Shown in pieces: positions 20,280 to 28,715 of a stretch of DNA of 57,822 nucleotides. The DNA is from Fibrobacter sp. GTDB lineage: Bacteria > Fibrobacterota > Chitinivibrionia > Chitinivibrionales > Chitinispirillaceae. Where the stretch lies: contig JAAYYB010000165.1 in assembly GCA_012515615.1 (NCBI GenBank), positions 1-57,822 on the forward strand. Reading direction: 5' to 3'. The translations under genes were made by a program, and so were the position numbers. Position 1 is the first letter of the stretch. Every line of letters begins with the position of its first letter. The notes beneath the pieces were generated by a model. That model saw only the letters and a program-made list of their open reading frames with translations, was not told where the DNA came from and searched no databases.

Positions 20280-21379
20280 TTTCCGGTTACTTTCCTGTAA
20301 ATTGAAAACATCCGAGAGGCCATCGACTGGTAACTGTTCTTATCAGCATAATCCTTTACATTATTAAGTAATGTTTTCCTGAAGAGGGTATCGGACAAAA
20401 GACGGTTCAAGGCATCAGCAGCGGCCCCTGGTTCATGAGGTACAATAACAACAGGAGAGAGCTCTGATCCTGCAATTTCTTCTGAAAGAGGGATTCTTGT
20501 GGCGATCACCGGTTTAAGCGCCCCTATTGCACGTGTCAAACTCCCTGAAGAGGAACGGCTCGAAAAGAATGCAAGATATATATCAATTTCTCTGAGAAGT
20601 GTGGTCTGTTCCTCTTCTGTAATCCACCCTGTAATCGTAAACCGGTCATTCCAGCCGTTATCACTAATCTTGATCTTTATGCTGTTTAAAAGATCCTGCT
20701 GCTCCCGGCTTCTGACGCCGCCTGCCCATGTAAAGCGCCAGTCTGTATCGAGCTGCTTAAGAAAGGAAAAAAGAAGCTCATAATTGTACTGCGGGTTTAT
20801 AAAACCTGTTGACCCGAAGTGAAGTGGCCGTTCCGGTGTCCAGGAGAATCGGGGTAAATCAGCGGAAACTTTTACAGGATGAGAAAGTACTTCAATATTT
20901 AGATTTTTGTTGTCGACTTGCAATATTTCTTTATGGTACTGGTGATGAACCAGAATCAGATCGGCGCCGAAGTTCATACCGAGATGTTTTCTGAATGCTG
21001 TCTGCAACGGATGTTTGCGATCGTAAATGAATCTTTTAACCCCTTTAATTAAACCACTTCCGGATATTGCACTGCGGGGAAATACTCCCGGAAAGTCTCT
21101 ATAAACCTCATGAAGAGAGACGATTATCGGCTTTTTGACTTTGGTAAAAATCCTAAGAAAATAATCATGGTCGTTTTTAATAAAGAATGCGGTTTCATAC
21201 TGAATATGGACAATATCTGCATTTTGCAATAGATCAGAGGCCCTGAAAGAGCCGGAAAAAAGACTGACTGGATCCATAACCGAAACATCTGCATGCTCTC
21301 TTAAAGCATCGGTATAGTTTCGGGCGTAAATTGATATCCCGCAATTGTCAGTTTCCGGGGAGATCCATACAGCTTTCAT
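20276..21379 (-). CDS. Family 4-like glycosyltransferase (GT-B)
   Basis: 'KAVWISPETDNCGISIYARN' at the N-terminus and 'ADIVHIQYETAFFIKND' match GT4 enzymes of exopolysaccharide loci. The C-terminal half has 'LHFGSTGFINPQYNYELLFSF' and 'ITGWITEEEQTTLLREIDIY'. Where the E-x7-E motif is expected the sequence reads 'LAFFSSRSSSGSLTRAIGAL', so the first Glu is absent, as in some related GT4 subfamilies. 367 residues. It begins immediately after the stop of the methyltransferase-GT2 gene and overlaps the next gene by four bases. Confidence 0.82.
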   Translation of the reverse strand: MKAVWISPETDNCGISIYARNYTDALREHADVSVMDPVSLFSGSFRASDLLQNADIVHIQYETAFFIKNDHDYFLRIFTKVKKPIIVSLHEVYRDFPGVFPRSAISGSGLIKGVKRFIYDRKHPLQTAFRKHLGMNFGADLILVHHQYHKEILQVDNKNLNIEVLSHPVKVSADLPRFSWTPERPLHFGSTGFINPQYNYELLFSFLKQLDTDWRFTWAGGVRSREQQDLLNSIKIKISDNGWNDRFTITGWITEEEQTTLLREIDIYLAFFSSRSSSGSLTRAIGALKPVIATRIPLSEEIAGSELSPVVIVPHEPGAAADALNRLLSDTLFRKTLLNNVKDYADKNSYQSMASRMFSIYRKVTGK

Positions 21380-23185
21380 TTAAAGTTCCTGTGATTCGAT
21401 AATTTGCTGAGGCAGTCCAGTTCTTTTCCCCTGAAAAAGAAATCTTATGAGTCCGCATGAAGCCCCAAGAAGGCCGGCAATTACTGCCAGAAGATTGTGG
21501 CCTGGCTTAAAGGGTCTGCCTTTTTCCGGGACTTTTCTGGAAAGATATTCAAGACGGTATTTCCAGAAGACAAGCCATGATAATGATTTTTTCAGGGGGG
21601 CATATTTACAGGCGAAATAAACTGTATTGGCAAAACTATGGAAAAGAAATCTATATCGTTTATCGGATCTGCATCCTCCGCTGTAATTACGAAGGTGTTT
21701 TACTCTGGCTTCGTTACAATACCAGATTTGATAGTTGTTTTTAAGCAGCCTGAATGCACAGTCTACATCCTCCCAGTGCGCATTATGCCTGAATCCCTTG
21801 TCAAATCCGCCAATATCTAAAAGTGCGCTTCTTCTGAAAGACATATTTGCGCCCATGATACTAATAACATTGCGACTTTCAGACATGGAGAAGTTTTGAT
21901 GAATCTCACCGTGGTTGACATCAAACCACGGGTTGGATTCAGGTGCTTCGGAGGCGAAAACAGGATCCTCAATGAAACCGGCAACAGCGCCTGTAGATTC
22001 CTGCCGGTAGCAGTTTCTGTGCTTGTCAAGCAAATCGCTTTCCGGCACTATATCATCATCAAGAAACAGTACAACGGGGTTATAGCCTGCCATAAGAGCT
22101 TCATTGCGGGCATGGGGAAGATTCGGGGGCGAGGAAAAAAGAAGGTGCACTCTTTCTGATGCAGGTACATGGGGCTTCTGATCGCCCTGCCATACGACAA
22201 AAATAGTGTCATTGTAGTTGCATTGATAAAGCAGGGATTGGACTATTTTGTAAACTGAATCCGGTCTATTGAATGTAGGAATAATTATATCGATAGAAAA
22301 GGCACTGTATTGAAAGAAATCATCTGTCTGACGGGGTTTTTCTGCATAGGCAAAGCAGGAGCCACCGCCCTTTATATCCAGTAAAAGTTCAAACTTATTG
22401 ATAGAGGCGTTCAGTAATCTGAGCATAAGACCAGTGACAGGAAACTTTTTAATTCCTGTAAACAGCTCTGTTATGATATTTAATAAATGAAAGCGGGCCT
22501 TCTTGAATGCAAGGCGGTATTTCTCCGGATACCCGGTGATCCACCCTGTCAAGCCGGCAGGGCTGAAGAATCGCCTCACTTTAAACCGTCTGCTGTAAAA
22601 GCTGTAAAGCTCTTCTGATGGTCGTATCGAATAATGACCGTCAAGATCTGCGAGATAATCAAAACCGATTTTCCTTATTAGACTATTGTCAGGCCACCTT
22701 TTTTTGTAGTCGCCGCATTCGCTGTGAAGAAAGAGTGCGGCACCTGGACGGCAAACCCTGAATATTTCATCCAGCGCCTTTTCCTGATCGCAAAGATGAC
22801 CCAGGGCATCAACAGTGAAAAGAGAATCTATGGTTCCATGTTTGAACGGGAGCATATGCAGATCGGCACAAACAGGAAGAACCTTACCTTTTTTGCCACG
22901 GTATGAGGCCCACCTGAGCGCCTCCGGCGACCAGTCTACAGCCAGAACCGTACAGGGACAGCGGTCAATAAACCACCTGCTGTAGGCACCACGGCCTGAG
23001 CCGAAATCAACTACTCTGTAAAAGGGAAAACACCTTGCAGCAAGGTCATCGACACCCTTGCGCTTCAGGGAAAGAAATCCGGCAAACAGTCGCATCAGAC
23101 CTGACCTGACGGTAACTGCACGTGTATGCCACTGTCCTGAAAGGAATTTTTTACGGGAAAAAGAGCGCTCAGCTCTACTGGACAT
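21380..23185 (-). CDS. Fusion: SAM-dependent methyltransferase + family 2 glycosyltransferase
   Basis: Residues about 55-170 are a class I methyltransferase: 'VVDFGSGRGAYSRWFIDR' (SAM-binding motif I), 'VLAVDWSPEALRWA', 'ADLHMLPFKHGTIDSLFTVD', 'LDEIFRVCRPGAALFLH'. From about residue 300 a GT-A domain begins: 'IDIIIPTFNRPDSVYKIVQSL', 'PHARNEALMAGYNPVVLFLD', then 'DDI', and 'HWEDVDCAFRLL' as the catalytic-base region. A hydrophobic patch near the C-terminus ('LLAVIAGLLGASCGLIRFLF') may anchor it in the membrane. The protein could methylate the non-reducing sugar that it or a partner adds, a way of capping chains; that is inference. It follows the tyrosine kinase gene by eight bases. Confidence 0.85.
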   Translation of the reverse strand: MSSRAERSFSRKKFLSGQWHTRAVTVRSGLMRLFAGFLSLKRKGVDDLAARCFPFYRVVDFGSGRGAYSRWFIDRCPCTVLAVDWSPEALRWASYRGKKGKVLPVCADLHMLPFKHGTIDSLFTVDALGHLCDQEKALDEIFRVCRPGAALFLHSECGDYKKRWPDNSLIRKIGFDYLADLDGHYSIRPSEELYSFYSRRFKVRRFFSPAGLTGWITGYPEKYRLAFKKARFHLLNIITELFTGIKKFPVTGLMLRLLNASINKFELLLDIKGGGSCFAYAEKPRQTDDFFQYSAFSIDIIIPTFNRPDSVYKIVQSLLYQCNYNDTIFVVWQGDQKPHVPASERVHLLFSSPPNLPHARNEALMAGYNPVVLFLDDDIVPESDLLDKHRNCYRQESTGAVAGFIEDPVFASEAPESNPWFDVNHGEIHQNFSMSESRNVISIMGANMSFRRSALLDIGGFDKGFRHNAHWEDVDCAFRLLKNNYQIWYCNEARVKHLRNYSGGCRSDKRYRFLFHSFANTVYFACKYAPLKKSLSWLVFWKYRLEYLSRKVPEKGRPFKPGHNLLAVIAGLLGASCGLIRFLFQGKRTGLPQQIIESQEL

Positions 23186-23193
23186 TTAAACCG

Positions 23194-25356
23194 CTAATCT
23201 TTTTTCGATTTGTAATAATGATAATAGTATTTGTAATATCCGTAACTTGAGTACCGGTGCGAAAGGTTGATATCATTAAGTACCGCTCCGAGTATCCTTA
23301 CACCTACATTTCTCACCGTATTTACTGCTCTCAAAGCGATATCCCGATCTGTATGGTGAGATTTTATGACTATTAGCAAACCGTCCATTTTTGTTCCCAG
23401 CAATGTCGCATCTGTAACAGCAACAACGGGCGGTGTATCGAAAAATATAACATCATAGTTGCTTCGGAAATAATCTAAAATTTGAATCATGCGGTTTGAA
23501 CCCAGCAGCTCGGCAGGATTGGGAGTAAACATGCCTGCAGTTATAAGGAACAGGTTTTCTTTCTGAGTGCGTTTAGTCACCCGGTCGTAATCAGGGTTTT
23601 CCATAAAAAGATCTGTAAATCCGGGTTCGCGCTTTGTATTGAAAATGTGATGAAGAACCGGACGGCGTAAATCTGTGTCAACAAGCAGTGTCTTTTTCCC
23701 CATCTGGGCGTAAGCCATGGCCAGATTGGAAATGGTCAGCGATTTTCCTTCTGAAGGTCCGGCAGATGTAAGTACGATAGCCTGCAGCGGTTTATCTGGA
23801 CTTACAAATGATAGATTCGTGCGCAGAGAACGATAAGATTCGGTAATAACAGAATCATCACCATCAAAGCGAAACACCTGACGGGGGTATTGAAGAACCG
23901 ACATGCCTTTCTTGTTCTTTGAGGATCGCCGCCGGATTTCAAGCTCATTCTTCTTATATGTAATATGAGGTATTGTACCCATTACCGGCAGCTCCAGATA
24001 TCTTTCAACATCATCGTTTGATTTGATAGTCGTGTCATTAAACTCAATCAGAAAAGCCAATCCAAAGCCAAGAACCAATCCCAGAAAAATACCGAGGATG
24101 TAGAATCTGGTCTCGTTTTTGGATATAGGATCACGCGGCATTACCGGAAGGTCAACAATCTTTACTCCAGCGGAACTGGATGCACTCTTTATTCGCTCTT
24201 CTTCGGCTTTTTCCAGAAGAATAGTATAGATATTCTCGTAAATTTCTTTAGATCTCTTTAAACGGAGAAGCTCAAGAGACTGGGTGAGAATATCAGGATT
24301 ACCCTTTTTGTAAGAGTTTATGGCCTTTTCGTATGACTCAAGGCGTCTTCTGAACAGCTCCAGTTCGCCTTCTTTGGTTAAAACGGATTTCCGGAGCTCC
24401 TGCCATTGACGCATTGTAGCAGGATCGATAGTGGTGCTGCTTGGAGTCTGTTTGAATTCAAGCAGCTTGTTCTCTATCTCCTGAATCTCTCTGTCTACTG
24501 TTGAGACCCCCGCCAGACGGATTCCAAGTCCCTCAAGACGCAATTTCTCTTTTTCCAGTTCACTGAGCTTTGCCCTGAGCTGGTTGTACTGGGGTGAGCG
24601 CTGTGTGCTTGCCGGAGTAATTTTGCCTTCGAGATTGGCAAGCTGCTTTTTTTCCGCATTCAGATCTGCCTGCTTGAGCCCCAGTTGAGCAAGCCCGTTT
24701 GCATAAGCGTCCTGCAGTGTCTTCAGTTCCGGAGTGGTACCTTCCTGAATCTGACCTGTTTTTTCACTGAAACTGCGGTAATCGTGCTCAGCCTGCTCGA
24801 GATTTTTCCTTATCAGTTGTAACTGATTCTCAATTTCATAGAGGGCCCTTCGTGATTCTTCGCTGGCAACCTCCTGACATCGGGTACGGAATATTACCGT
24901 ACTTTTTGAGGCTATCTGAAAAGCAAGCTCTCTTGACTGTGCCCGGGAAACCAGATTGAGAAAAGAAGTGAAAGTGGTTTTACGCAGTGTCAGACTGCTC
25001 TGAATATATCTGAGTGCCTGATCTCTGGTAATCTTCGGAACAACTTTCTCAAAAGGCCCTATTCCAATACTGTCAAAAACATTTTCCATAAATGTACGGC
25101 TTGCCAGAATACCTTCATAAAAACTCAGAGTCCGGGTATTTACGTTCATCATCTGATTGACATATGCACTCTGTTCCTCAATAACCAGTGTCGAGTATGA
25201 CTCGTAAATATCCTCTATCTGATAGACATAGTAAAGAGTAGTAAGAAAAACACTCAGAAACGACAGAACTATTACCCAGCGCCTGCGGAATATTACTGCA
25301 AGGTAGTCTTTAATTCCGGTACTGGCCCGGAGCTTTTGTAATGAAAACGATGCCAT
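23194..25356 (-). CDS. Wzc-type polysaccharide co-polymerase with tyrosine autokinase domain
   Basis: Inner-membrane regulator of chain length and export. N-terminal Wzz domain with first membrane segment 'WVIVLSFLSVFLTTLYYVY' (about 28-46), a long periplasmic coiled-coil region to about residue 415, second membrane segment 'FYILGIFLGLVLGFGLAFLI', then a cytoplasmic BY-kinase: Walker A 'TSAGPSEGKSLTISNLA', A' motif 'TLLVDTDLRRP', Walker B 'DVIFFDTPP'. The C-terminus 'RYSSYGYYKYYYHYYKSKKD' has nine tyrosines and is the expected autophosphorylation cluster. 720 residues is the usual size. It follows wza by two bases. Kinase and co-polymerase are in one chain, as in Proteobacteria. Confidence 0.94.
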   Translation of the reverse strand: MASFSLQKLRASTGIKDYLAVIFRRRWVIVLSFLSVFLTTLYYVYQIEDIYESYSTLVIEEQSAYVNQMMNVNTRTLSFYEGILASRTFMENVFDSIGIGPFEKVVPKITRDQALRYIQSSLTLRKTTFTSFLNLVSRAQSRELAFQIASKSTVIFRTRCQEVASEESRRALYEIENQLQLIRKNLEQAEHDYRSFSEKTGQIQEGTTPELKTLQDAYANGLAQLGLKQADLNAEKKQLANLEGKITPASTQRSPQYNQLRAKLSELEKEKLRLEGLGIRLAGVSTVDREIQEIENKLLEFKQTPSSTTIDPATMRQWQELRKSVLTKEGELELFRRRLESYEKAINSYKKGNPDILTQSLELLRLKRSKEIYENIYTILLEKAEEERIKSASSSAGVKIVDLPVMPRDPISKNETRFYILGIFLGLVLGFGLAFLIEFNDTTIKSNDDVERYLELPVMGTIPHITYKKNELEIRRRSSKNKKGMSVLQYPRQVFRFDGDDSVITESYRSLRTNLSFVSPDKPLQAIVLTSAGPSEGKSLTISNLAMAYAQMGKKTLLVDTDLRRPVLHHIFNTKREPGFTDLFMENPDYDRVTKRTQKENLFLITAGMFTPNPAELLGSNRMIQILDYFRSNYDVIFFDTPPVVAVTDATLLGTKMDGLLIVIKSHHTDRDIALRAVNTVRNVGVRILGAVLNDINLSHRYSSYGYYKYYYHYYKSKKD

Positions 25357-25358
25357 AT

Positions 25359-26255
25359 TTATTGTTTGAATAGATTGGTAAAGGTCTGAATCGTTATTAT
25401 AAATAATAAAGTGTTGTTAAGGATTGTCAGAATCGTTCTCCAGTCATACCATCGTGAATAAACTATTATAACATCTCCTTCGTAAATAGGCGGAATCTGT
25501 TCCATCTGGCCTTTATCGATATAGGATTGAATATCAAAAACCTCTTCGATGATTTTATTGTTTTCCTGCTGTGAAATCCTTCTTACTTTTGTCAGATCGG
25601 CTTTTTCAGAGGGCCCGCCCGCAAGGTAAATGACCTCGAAAATGTTCATTTTGTCTTCAAGATCAAACAAACCGGGTTTCTGAACAGAGCCGATAACTTT
25701 AATTTTTTTCGAACGTTCCTGAGAAAGAACAACGACCATGTCCTCATTTTCCAGCGCCGGCATAGTCTCAATATTCCCGTCTTCCATAAATTTTAAAAGA
25801 TCGTATGTTTCCTCGGAATCAGGATTGTTTTTGTGAACAATTTTTACCCGAGACAAATCAGCCTGTTCCCGTGTGCCACCGGCAAGTTTAATTGCTTCCT
25901 GTATAGAGGCCCCCTGAAGCGTTCTTACCGGACCTGGGTTAATAACCTGCCCAAGAACATTAATAAGTATTTCAGGTTTTTCAACTATAGAAATCAGAAC
26001 AAGAGGATTATCAATATGGCGTGCAAGTCTGAACGTGAGGTCATTCATCAAATCCGATGTACTCATGTTGGTAATAATCTGATCTGCAAGAAGCGGATAA
26101 TCAATTGTTCCATTATCATTTACCGTGTAACGCCCTGAAAATTCTGGGTTCGACATTACCTGGATTTCCAGCACATGTCCGGCTTTAATAGTCGCTCCGG
26201 CAACCGGCATGCTTGTGGCTGTTAAAAGTAAAAGAATCGTAATAATTTTCTGCAT
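25359..26255 (-). CDS. Wza-like polysaccharide export protein with SLBB domains
   Basis: Forms or gates the outer-membrane channel for the polysaccharide. Signal peptide MQKIITILLLLTATSMPVAG is followed by the export domain ('IKAGHVLEIQVMSNPEFSG', 'YTVNDNGTIDYPLL') and two SLBB domains ('INVLGQVINPGPVRTLQG' near residue 95 and 'IKVIGSVQKPGLFDLEDK' near 188). There is no lipobox Cys at the cleavage site, unlike E. coli Wza, and the C-terminus ends with a hydrophobic helix 'TILTILNNTLLFIITIQTF', which could be the membrane-crossing helix. 298 residues. The gene starts 40 bases after the TonB-like gene, so the exporter is probably read from the stator promoter as well. Confidence 0.9.
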   Translation of the reverse strand: MQKIITILLLLTATSMPVAGATIKAGHVLEIQVMSNPEFSGRYTVNDNGTIDYPLLADQIITNMSTSDLMNDLTFRLARHIDNPLVLISIVEKPEILINVLGQVINPGPVRTLQGASIQEAIKLAGGTREQADLSRVKIVHKNNPDSEETYDLLKFMEDGNIETMPALENEDMVVVLSQERSKKIKVIGSVQKPGLFDLEDKMNIFEVIYLAGGPSEKADLTKVRRISQQENNKIIEEVFDIQSYIDKGQMEQIPPIYEGDVIIVYSRWYDWRTILTILNNTLLFIITIQTFTNLFKQ

Positions 26256-26295
26256 ATATCCTCATGCGAAAATAGACCGGAAACAACAATAGTTC

Positions 26296-27357
26296 TCAGT
26301 TGGCAGCCATAAAGACAAACGGATAAGAAACGGTCACATCGCCATCCGGTATTGATTCAAACTGCCACATTTTGATTTTTCTGATTATCTCTGCTTCAAG
26401 TTCTGTGCTTCCGGTAGTGTTCTCAATTACCTTTACCATAGTAACACTGCCGGAGGCCGTGATGGTGAATCTCACGGTAATCTTTCCTGATAATGACGGA
26501 TCACGCTTGAGATATTTTTCATAGCTCATGCGTATGCTTGCTTTATGAGATGCGACTACGGAATTGATGATATCGGAATCTCTCTTTGAGTTCGATGATG
26601 CAGAGCCTTCTATGCTTTCGGGACGTTGTATTACAAACTCACCCTTCTTTGACAGCTCTACAGTCTTTGCCCCGCCTACTCCTGCAATCAGGTCATCAAT
26701 CTCCTGTCTGTGCGATACCACCACATCCTTGCTCTTTACTAACTTGCGGTTCAGTACATCTACTTCCTGTGTTTTCTGAAGTCCAGCCATATTGGCAAGG
26801 GCCTCATCCAGATCCCCGAATTTTTCTTTCTTGTCTTTCATCGTTCCAAGGACATCGACAACCGATGGGCCTTTTGCAGTTGTTCCTACACCGGTCAGCA
26901 TTCCAAGAACCCCGACAGTTCTGATTTTTTCCTCGACTTTTGCCGTTCTTGCCTGAACTGCCTTTTGCGCCTGTGCGCGCTCAACCGGGCCGATTACTTT
27001 TGGTTCTGAACTGATTTTTTGAGACTCGGTTTTTGCCGTTTCTGATGCGCTGCTTCCAGTGCTTTCTGCTGTTTTCCTTACAGTTTTTTTAGGAAGGGGC
27101 TTCTCGATTATGAGGCGGGCAAAACGTTCCGGCACATCCTCAAGCTTTACTTCAACATGTTCAATTTCTATCTGCCGGGTATACCATATAAGAGCCAGAT
27201 GTACTCCGACAGAGAGAAGCGCAATAAGAATGAAACGCACATCGAGCTTCTTCCATGGAGTACCGCGCAGCTGCCGCAAAGTGCGGTTGTCAATGACAAT
27301 TCTGCTGCCGGTTCCGGCGATGATTGCGTTATTCTGAATGCCCAACCTATTCCCCAC
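26296..27357 (-). CDS. TonB/AgmX-type energy-transducing protein
   Basis: Inner-membrane protein with a single N-terminal membrane segment (about residues 41-58, 'RFILIALLSVGVHLALIW') and a charged, lysine- and glutamate-rich periplasmic stretch. The globular C-terminal domain starts near residue 265 ('VVASHKASIRMSYEKYLKRD', 'GKITVRFTITASGSV', 'KMWQFESIPDG'). This is the AgmX/PglI or TonB C-terminal fold found in proteins that couple TolQ/ExbB motors to periplasmic or outer-membrane partners. GTG start, with AAGGA upstream and an 11-base overlap with the ExbD gene. Context (stator genes before, Wza and Wzc after) suggests it links proton flow to polysaccharide or outer-membrane barrel movement. 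No TonB-dependent receptor lies nearby. Confidence 0.82.
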   Translation of the reverse strand: MGNRLGIQNNAIIAGTGSRIVIDNRTLRQLRGTPWKKLDVRFILIALLSVGVHLALIWYTRQIEIEHVEVKLEDVPERFARLIIEKPLPKKTVRKTAESTGSSASETAKTESQKISSEPKVIGPVERAQAQKAVQARTAKVEEKIRTVGVLGMLTGVGTTAKGPSVVDVLGTMKDKKEKFGDLDEALANMAGLQKTQEVDVLNRKLVKSKDVVVSHRQEIDDLIAGVGGAKTVELSKKGEFVIQRPESIEGSASSNSKRDSDIINSVVASHKASIRMSYEKYLKRDPSLSGKITVRFTITASGSVTMVKVIENTTGSTELEAEIIRKIKMWQFESIPDGDVTVSYPFVFMAAN

Positions 27358-27865
27358 GTTTCCTTACAGCTAAAGAAAAATTATTATACTCCTGCTGGCC
27401 ACATGTATACATGATCTTCTTAAGAAGGCGGAATCGTATCCGCTTATCACCCAGAATTGTAATTTCTCCTTTAAACCTGGTCTTATCAGAATATTGACTT
27501 ATCTTTTCAGTCGCCTCGCGTCTTTTCCCCAGCCATTGGTAAAGACCGGGTATGATCAGCTCCTCCGATTCCATAATCTCAGGTACCTTGTCTACGATCT
27601 GATTTTCGGCAAGGATATATTTGCTATTTACAGTTAATGTAACTCTCAGTTCCGGTTTCTTCTGAGCACTTGATTCAGGCAGTTCAAGTTCTCTTGACAC
27701 AGTCATAATTTCACCTTCTGTAGAGAAGCTCTGAAGAAGATAAATAAGAAGAATAGTCATCGCGTCGACCAGTGAAGTAAGCTGAGGTTTGAAACCCTTG
27801 AGTTGGGTTCTGGCCTTGCACTTTCGAACACGGATCATATGTGATTTCGATGCAGGAAAACTCAT
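27347..27865 (-). CDS. ExbD/TolR-type protein 2, with the conserved Asp
   Basis: Stator subunit with one membrane helix, 'LTSLVDAMTILLIYLL', carrying Asp34 at the position of the proton-carrying Asp of ExbD, TolR and MotB-like stators. A periplasmic domain follows ('LRVTLTVNSKYILAENQIVD', a usual ExbD layout) extended by about 60 residues at the C-terminus ('RFKGEITILGDKRIRFRLLK'). Starts ATG, sharing ATGA with the STAS gene before it, and overlaps the TonB-like gene after it. It is the only one of the two ExbD proteins here with the acidic residue, so it should be the proton-conducting one. Confidence 0.88.
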   Translation of the reverse strand: MSFPASKSHMIRVRKCKARTQLKGFKPQLTSLVDAMTILLIYLLQSFSTEGEIMTVSRELELPESSAQKKPELRVTLTVNSKYILAENQIVDKVPEIMESEELIIPGLYQWLGKRREATEKISQYSDKTRFKGEITILGDKRIRFRLLKKIMYTCGQQEYNNFSLAVRKRGE

Positions 27866-28188
27866 ATGGCCTCTTCACTATCAACAACCTTGAAAATTTT
27901 ATCGAGGTTGGTTCCGTTAAACATGTTTCTGATAAACCCCTGCGGATTCAGGAATATGAGCTCTCTGTTCTGTTCCCCTAAAAGCCGCCAGATGTATACA
28001 AATACACCAAGTCCATGGCTGTCAATAAAAGTGGTTTTGCTCAGATCAACAACAACCTTCTGAGAGTCCCCTTTTCGCAGACCTTCAAGTTTTGAGGTGA
28101 TTTTTCCGACGTTCTCACCTGTAATTTCTCCGGTAATCTCAAGCACCGGACTGGAATTGATCTTTTTTGACCTGATTTTGAGGCTCAT
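27862..28188 (-). CDS. STAS-domain protein (anti-sigma-factor-antagonist type)
   Basis: A free-standing 108-residue STAS domain: 'PVLEITGEITGENVGKITSK' then 'KVVVDLSKTTFIDSHGLGVF', where Ser57 in 'IDSHGLG' sits at the site phosphorylated in SpoIIAA-type antagonists. It shares ATGA overlaps with the ExbD genes on both sides, so it is produced together with the stator. No HPr-kinase-like or anti-sigma kinase gene is seen in the window. It could signal through a partner elsewhere, or serve as a structural STAS subunit like MlaB. The embedded position argues that it acts on the motor or its output; this is inference. Confidence 0.88.
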   Translation of the reverse strand: MSLKIRSKKINSSPVLEITGEITGENVGKITSKLEGLRKGDSQKVVVDLSKTTFIDSHGLGVFVYIWRLLGEQNRELIFLNPQGFIRNMFNGTNLDKIFKVVDSEEAI

Positions 28189-28697
28189 CCTATATCTCCT
28201 GATAAACCGATTTCAGGAAATTGCGATTCACGGCATATATCCATGAATTTGATTATGTCATCGTAAAGAACTTCACCTTCAAGCACCAGAACAACACTCT
28301 TTTGCGAAGGATACTGGAATTTTATCGCCTTTAACAGTACTCTGAGTTGTTCAAACTGGTATTGACCGCGAACCATTGGTACCTGGTCGAGTTTTTTACC
28401 CGTACCTACAATCCGGAATCCTTCGTTGGTGACGACTATCGATATGTCAAGTTCTTTTGATTCTTTTGATTCTTCGGAGGTTCCCTGTGCGGGCGGAAGC
28501 GAAAAATCAATCGTTGCTATATGCGTAAAAACTGCCATTGATACCAGAAATGGAATCATTACCATAAAGAGGTTCATTACTGACGTAACGTCAAGATCCA
28601 GTGCCTCAACTTCTTTACTGGTCGACTTTTTTGACCTCTTTGTGGCAGGAAAAGCCTTCTGCATCGGCTTATCGTTATTTATATCTTTATCGGCCAT
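28185..28697 (-). CDS. ExbD/TolR-type protein 1, Asp replaced by Asn
   Basis: 170 residues with one membrane helix, 'DVTSVMNLFMVMIPFLVSMA' (about 36-55), and a periplasmic ExbD domain ('LDISIVVTNEGFRIVG', 'KSVVLVLEGEVLYDDIIKFM'). Aligned by eye to the ExbD consensus NVTPFIDVMLVLL, the invariant Asp falls on Asn42; the codon is AAC on the coding strand. The rest of the family pattern is intact, so this is a real ExbD-like protein but probably not a proton carrier. It follows the TolQ/ExbB gene by 18 bases and overlaps the STAS gene by four. Confidence 0.87.
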   Translation of the reverse strand: MADKDINNDKPMQKAFPATKRSKKSTSKEVEALDLDVTSVMNLFMVMIPFLVSMAVFTHIATIDFSLPPAQGTSEESKESKELDISIVVTNEGFRIVGTGKKLDQVPMVRGQYQFEQLRVLLKAIKFQYPSQKSVVLVLEGEVLYDDIIKFMDICRESQFPEIGLSGDIG

Positions 28698-28715
28698 TGC
28701 CCTGTCTCCCGGTAA

